A stretch of DNA of 64,000 nt from Paenibacillus sp. NFR01. GTDB lineage: Bacteria > Bacillota > Bacilli > Paenibacillales > Paenibacillaceae. The position numbers were made by a program, and so were the translations under genes. The stretch's first letter is position 1; every line of letters begins with the position of its first letter. Where the stretch lies: NCBI RefSeq assembly GCF_900111565.1, contig NZ_FOIK01000002.1:186001-250000 (forward strand), read 5' to 3'. Under the pieces are notes generated by a model. It was not told the origin of the DNA and did no database searches. It saw only the letters and a list, made by a program, of their open reading frames with translations. Positions 60,905-64,000 of this stretch are shown in pieces.

Positions 60905-62302
60905 TTAGTTAGGTTGGAAAAACCCTCCCGTCCACGCCCGTTCTGCCATCGCCTGCAGCGGTTCCCGGATGCCGTCCGCCACTTCCTCTTCGGTCTGTGC
61001 CTCCGCAACATCGCTCCAGATGGAGAAAGAGCAGCCCCGGATCGCGGATGGATAAGGCGTGCGATATTCCTTCGGACCACTTTGGCTGCGGCTTGGAAAC
61101 AGCCCCGGATGCCAGCCGCCGCTGCGGATTCGCTCGCCCGTCGGATAGGTGTAGCCGGCATGTTCGCCGAGCACGTAGTACAAATAAGCGTCATTGTAAT
61201 TGATCACCTTATGGCCCATTTCGATGAACGTTGATACCGGCGCCATGGCCGGATGCCACTGGGTCCAATAAGTAATATCCATCGAAGGCTTTAGCGGTAC
61301 AAGTTGGGTCTGGTCAGCGCGGTAGAACCCGTCGCTCCAGGCCCGCACGGTAAAGCCTTTGCGCTCCAGATGCTCCGCGATACCGTTCAGGTAGTGGATG
61401 TACGCGTCGACGCCGCTCCCGCCGAAGATGCCCAATCCCTCCTGCGCGTAACGCGCCAATTGCGGGTAGGCGGCAAACTGCCCGAAGTCGATAAATTCAT
61501 CCCCGCCGATATGAAAATGCGTGCTTCCGGCAAATAAATCCGCAAATTCGTCGATCAGTTCCAGCACGAACCTCCGGGCCTCCGGATGGGTAATATCCAG
61601 CGCGCCTTTAGCCGGCTTTCCGGCTTGATCCTTCAGCAGCCACTCCGGATGACTGCGGAGCGCTTGTCCGAGATGTCCGGGAGAGTCCAGCGAGGGGATT
61701 ACGTCGACATGGTATCTTTGGGCGGTCTCCAGAATGTCCTTCAATTCGGCTACCGTTAAATAAGGCTCGGACATCACTTCAAGATGCCGTTCGCTCATTA
61801 GCCCAAACCCTTCGTTTTCGGAAAAATGCAGCTGCAGCTTATTCAGCCGCAGCCGCGACATCTCCTTAATCCGCGCTTTAATCCATTCCGGCGTATAATA
61901 TTTCCGCCCGATATCGATATGCACCCCCCGCTCCGGCACCAATGGTTCATCGTGCAGACGGCAGTAGGGCAACGAGCCATCCGGCCGCAGCATCGCAAAT
62001 AACGCCCGCAGGGCATACAGCACCCCGCGTTCACTTGCAGCGCGAATGACGGCGTGACTACCGACCTCAAGCGAGTAACTTTCTTTGGTCCGGAGAATGT
62101 CGGAATCGTTGTAGTTCTTCTGCAGCTCAACGATGAGATCGCCGGCAGTGGCCTCTTCTGTTTGGCCGTATACAACAGGCAGGGGTTGCTCCGCACCAAA
62201 CCAAAGGCCGGCCCATTCCTCTTGTACAAGGTCCAGCGTCTCACGGAGGCGTTCATTTCCGCTTGTCCACTCATTCGCGAAAACCAGGATTCTATTTTGC
62301 AT
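60905..62302 (-). CDS. Beta-N-acetylhexosaminidase, glycoside hydrolase family 20
   Basis: 465 residues from ATG 62302 (AGGTGG upstream, close). GH20b N-terminal domain (YSLEVGSHAVIRAASERGVL) and a catalytic barrel with RGVHIDIGRKYYTPEWIK, LNKLQLHFSENEGFG and the D268-E269 pair (HIGGDEFIDFG). There is no signal peptide, so it acts in the cytosol on chito-oligosaccharides or aminosugar glycosides. It lies downstream of the sugar ABC genes behind a terminator. Confidence 0.93.
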   Translation of the reverse strand: MQNRILVFANEWTSGNERLRETLDLVQEEWAGLWFGAEQPLPVVYGQTEEATAGDLIVELQKNYNDSDILRTKESYSLEVGSHAVIRAASERGVLYALRALFAMLRPDGSLPYCRLHDEPLVPERGVHIDIGRKYYTPEWIKARIKEMSRLRLNKLQLHFSENEGFGLMSERHLEVMSEPYLTVAELKDILETAQRYHVDVIPSLDSPGHLGQALRSHPEWLLKDQAGKPAKGALDITHPEARRFVLELIDEFADLFAGSTHFHIGGDEFIDFGQFAAYPQLARYAQEGLGIFGGSGVDAYIHYLNGIAEHLERKGFTVRAWSDGFYRADQTQLVPLKPSMDITYWTQWHPAMAPVSTFIEMGHKVINYNDAYLYYVLGEHAGYTYPTGERIRSGGWHPGLFPSRSQSGPKEYRTPYPSAIRGCSFSIWSDVAEAQTEEEVADGIREPLQAMAERAWTGGFFQPN

Positions 62303-62455
62303 AAGCCACCTCTTCAAGTTCACTGGAATGAATAGCATTCAATTTAATTTTAAGCGGTGGCCTGTTTCCCGCGTATAGAAGATATTTAATATAGTCAGGT
62401 ACAGACTAAATATTCCTATCTCACCGTCATAGCCGTTCAAATGATATTCAAACCG

Positions 62456-62495
62456 AAAAAAGCCGGCAAAGGAGTCCTCCTTTCCGGCATTTTTT
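62456..62495 (-). terminator. Rho-independent terminator of the sugar ABC operon
   Basis: TGCCGGAAAGGAG/CTCCTTTGCCGGC stem with TTTTTT on the minus strand; it begins at the stop codon of the binding-protein gene. Confidence 0.9.
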
Positions 62496-63537
62496 AATAT
62501 TGGCGATGCTTCACTTCCGCCGCGGCCAGCTCCTCAGTGAAAATGTCCTCCGGCGGAACCATGCGCTTAGGCAACGTCCGGCCGGCCATAATTTCCTTGG
62601 TCGCCTGCATCAGCAGCGGGCCGAGCAGCGGATTGCATTCCACGACGGCATTAATCCGCCCGGTGATCATTTGCTCGAAGGCGCGGCGTGTCCCGTCCAC
62701 CGATACAATGACAATATCGGCTCCCGGCTTCAGACCGGCTTCCTCGATCGCTTCCAAAGCGCCGATGGCCATATCGTCGTTATGGGCGTACAATACCTGG
62801 GGCCATTTTTCCTTGGCCACACTTAGGAACTCCCGCATCACCGCTTTGCCTTCTGCTTGAGTGAAGTTCGCGGATTGGCTCTGGGTAATGACATAACCGG
62901 GATGATCTTTAATCGTCTCCCGAAAGCCGCGGCCGCGGTCAATGGAAGGCGTGGAGCCGACCGTGCCCTGGAGCTCTGCGATGCGGATGGTCCCCGGCAC
63001 ATGACGCATTTTATCCAGTACATATTTGGCTGCCTTTGCACCTTCATCGTAAAAGTCAGAGCCGATAAAAGTGATGTACAGGGAACTATCCTGAACGTTG
63101 ACGGAACGGTCCAGAATAATGACGGGAATGCCGGCCTGCTTGACTTCCTGCAGAATCGGCTCCCAACCCGTCTGGACTACGGGGGCAATCGCAATGATAT
63201 CCACGTCGCTGCGGATAAAGTCACGTATGGCATCGAACTGCTTTTTCTGGGACTGCTCGGCATTGCTCATCCTGAGGGTGATGCCGGCCTCCCTTGCGGC
63301 TTCGACGATAGAGGCGGTATTCGCCTCGCGCCAGGCGCTTTCCGAACCGAGCTGCGAAAAACCGAGCACATACGGCCTGGATGGCGGCGAATCAGCAGGC
63401 TCCGGCGCTTGCAGCAGCGCATCGGGAAGCGCTGTTAATTCTGGAGCGGACAACGCCGTGGACGTCGCGCCACCGCCGCCGGAACAGCCCGGAAGCAGCA
63501 GAATCAATGCCAAACCCCATTTTGCCAATGTGCCCAT
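62494..63537 (-). CDS. Sugar ABC transporter substrate-binding lipoprotein (YtfQ-like)
   Basis: 347 residues with lipobox LPGC (LALILLLPGCSGGGG). The periplasmic-binding-protein type 1 core opens YVLGFSQLGSESAWREANTA and has IIAIAPVVQTGWEP, IIVSVDG-type DIVIVSVDGTRRAFEQM and LYAHNDDMAIGALEAIEEAG, close to YtfQ (galactofuranose) and related pentose/hexose binders. It follows the YjfF-like permease by 15 bp, at the end of the operon. Confidence 0.9.
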   Translation of the reverse strand: MGTLAKWGLALILLLPGCSGGGGATSTALSAPELTALPDALLQAPEPADSPPSRPYVLGFSQLGSESAWREANTASIVEAAREAGITLRMSNAEQSQKKQFDAIRDFIRSDVDIIAIAPVVQTGWEPILQEVKQAGIPVIILDRSVNVQDSSLYITFIGSDFYDEGAKAAKYVLDKMRHVPGTIRIAELQGTVGSTPSIDRGRGFRETIKDHPGYVITQSQSANFTQAEGKAVMREFLSVAKEKWPQVLYAHNDDMAIGALEAIEEAGLKPGADIVIVSVDGTRRAFEQMITGRINAVVECNPLLGPLLMQATKEIMAGRTLPKRMVPPEDIFTEELAAAEVKHRQY

Positions 63538-63552
63538 AGTTCCTCCGTTCGG

Positions 63553-64000
63553 CTATGGTTTGATTGCAGACCGCTTTGCCGAAAGCAGCCGCTGGAGCAG
63601 AATAAACACGAACAACAGCAGACCAATTACAATCTTCGTCCACCACGAACTGAGCGTTCCTTCAAAGCTGATAATGGTCTGTATTACGCCTTGGATCAGC
63701 ACACCGAAAAAGGTACCGACCACGTAGCCGACTCCACCGGTGAGCAAGGTGCCTCCGATGACGACGGCTGCAATCGTGTCGAGCTCAAAGCCGACGGCGT
63801 GCAGGCCATAACCTGAAAGCATGTAGAAGGTGAACACGACGCCGGACAGCGCGGAGCAAAAGCCGCTGAACGTATATACGATAATCTTGGTCCTCGCGAC
63901 CGGAAGGCCCATCAGCAGCGCCGACTGCTCGCTGCCGCCAAGCGCATACACATTTCGTCCGAAACGCGTATAGCTTGCAACAAAGACCGCAAAGGTAACG
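63553..64000 (-). CDS. Sugar ABC permease, YjfF/RbsC-like (5' end cut by window)
   Basis: About 149 residues visible, open to the window edge. It opens with YTRFGRNVYALGGSEQSALL, characteristic of YjfF/YtfT/RbsC permeases, then four spans with IIVYTFSGFCSALSGVVFTF and AAVVIGGTLLTGGVGYVVGT. A codon at 63951 that could pass for a start is internal; the true start lies beyond the window. Confidence 0.92.
   Translation of the reverse strand, partial: VTFAVFVASYTRFGRNVYALGGSEQSALLMGLPVARTKIIVYTFSGFCSALSGVVFTFYMLSGYGLHAVGFELDTIAAVVIGGTLLTGGVGYVVGTFFGVLIQGVIQTIISFEGTLSSWWTKIVIGLLLFVFILLQRLLSAKRSAIKP

Overview
The window is chromosomal DNA of a GC-rich, endospore-forming Firmicute, most likely Paenibacillus or a close relative. 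Support for this: spoVAC-spoVAD-spoVAE, an intact sigK and a PAS sporulation-type kinase; strong GGAGG ribosome binding sites; many surface or secreted glycoside hydrolases with SLH anchors; many AraC, LacI and ArsR sugar regulators; and a ykkC-type guanidine riboswitch. No rRNA, tRNA, CRISPR array, phage or complete insertion sequence was recognised. Both edge genes are cut by the window.

Layout. 1-3643: TgpA/DUF58/MoxR operon (minus). 3751-5961: spoVA operon plus a small membrane-protein ORF. 6194-7267: M42 aminopeptidase. 7357-10579: NEW3-domain ABC exporter operon, divergent from an ECF sigma/anti-sigma pair (10805-12245) that ends in a 30-bp tandem repeat. 12410-14215: aldo/keto reductase and a paired SMR exporter behind a guanidine-I riboswitch. 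14393-20489: MBL hydrolase, His/Gly-rich membrane protein, a DUF5680-like gene whose promoter spacer holds a LexA box, an AraC/sugar-efflux/receiver group, and a phosphoesterase-like gene. 20489-27358: MFS, GH42 beta-galactosidase with divergent AraC, then AraC/MATE. 27499-33223: exonuclease-TerD fusion, two thioredoxins, orphan ABC ATPase, ArsR regulator divergent from a GH43. 33224-33798: gene-free stretch with four 21-bp palindromic repeats.

33799-40052: GyrI-like protein, DinB protein, and a five-gene minus-strand run: soluble histidine kinase, VanR, VanS, VanY, VanZ, without vanHAX; then a truncated sugar-binding lipoprotein gene flanked by direct repeats. 40374-45278: a 1634-residue SLH-GH16-CBM surface laminarinase. 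45368-49802: GH38 alpha-mannosidase and LacI regulator sharing two identical perfect operators. 50039-58477: degenerate HD-GYP protein, Ku, a cohesin/Big2/SLH surface protein, PAS kinase, AraC-GyrI regulator and sigK. 58744-64000: copper-amine-oxidase-N-like secreted protein, a secreted TIM-barrel-like protein, GH20 hexosaminidase, and the end of a YtfQ/YjfF-like sugar ABC operon.

Themes: local regulation of glycan use (each hydrolase has a regulator beside it), envelope stress and cell-wall remodelling (ECF/anti-sigma, Van-like genes, MoxR/DUF58/TgpA), and sporulation. The features most worth following are the SOS-type promoter of the DUF5680-like gene, the exonuclease-TerD fusion, the kinase-VanRSYZ unit, the twin LacI operators and the intergenic repeats.
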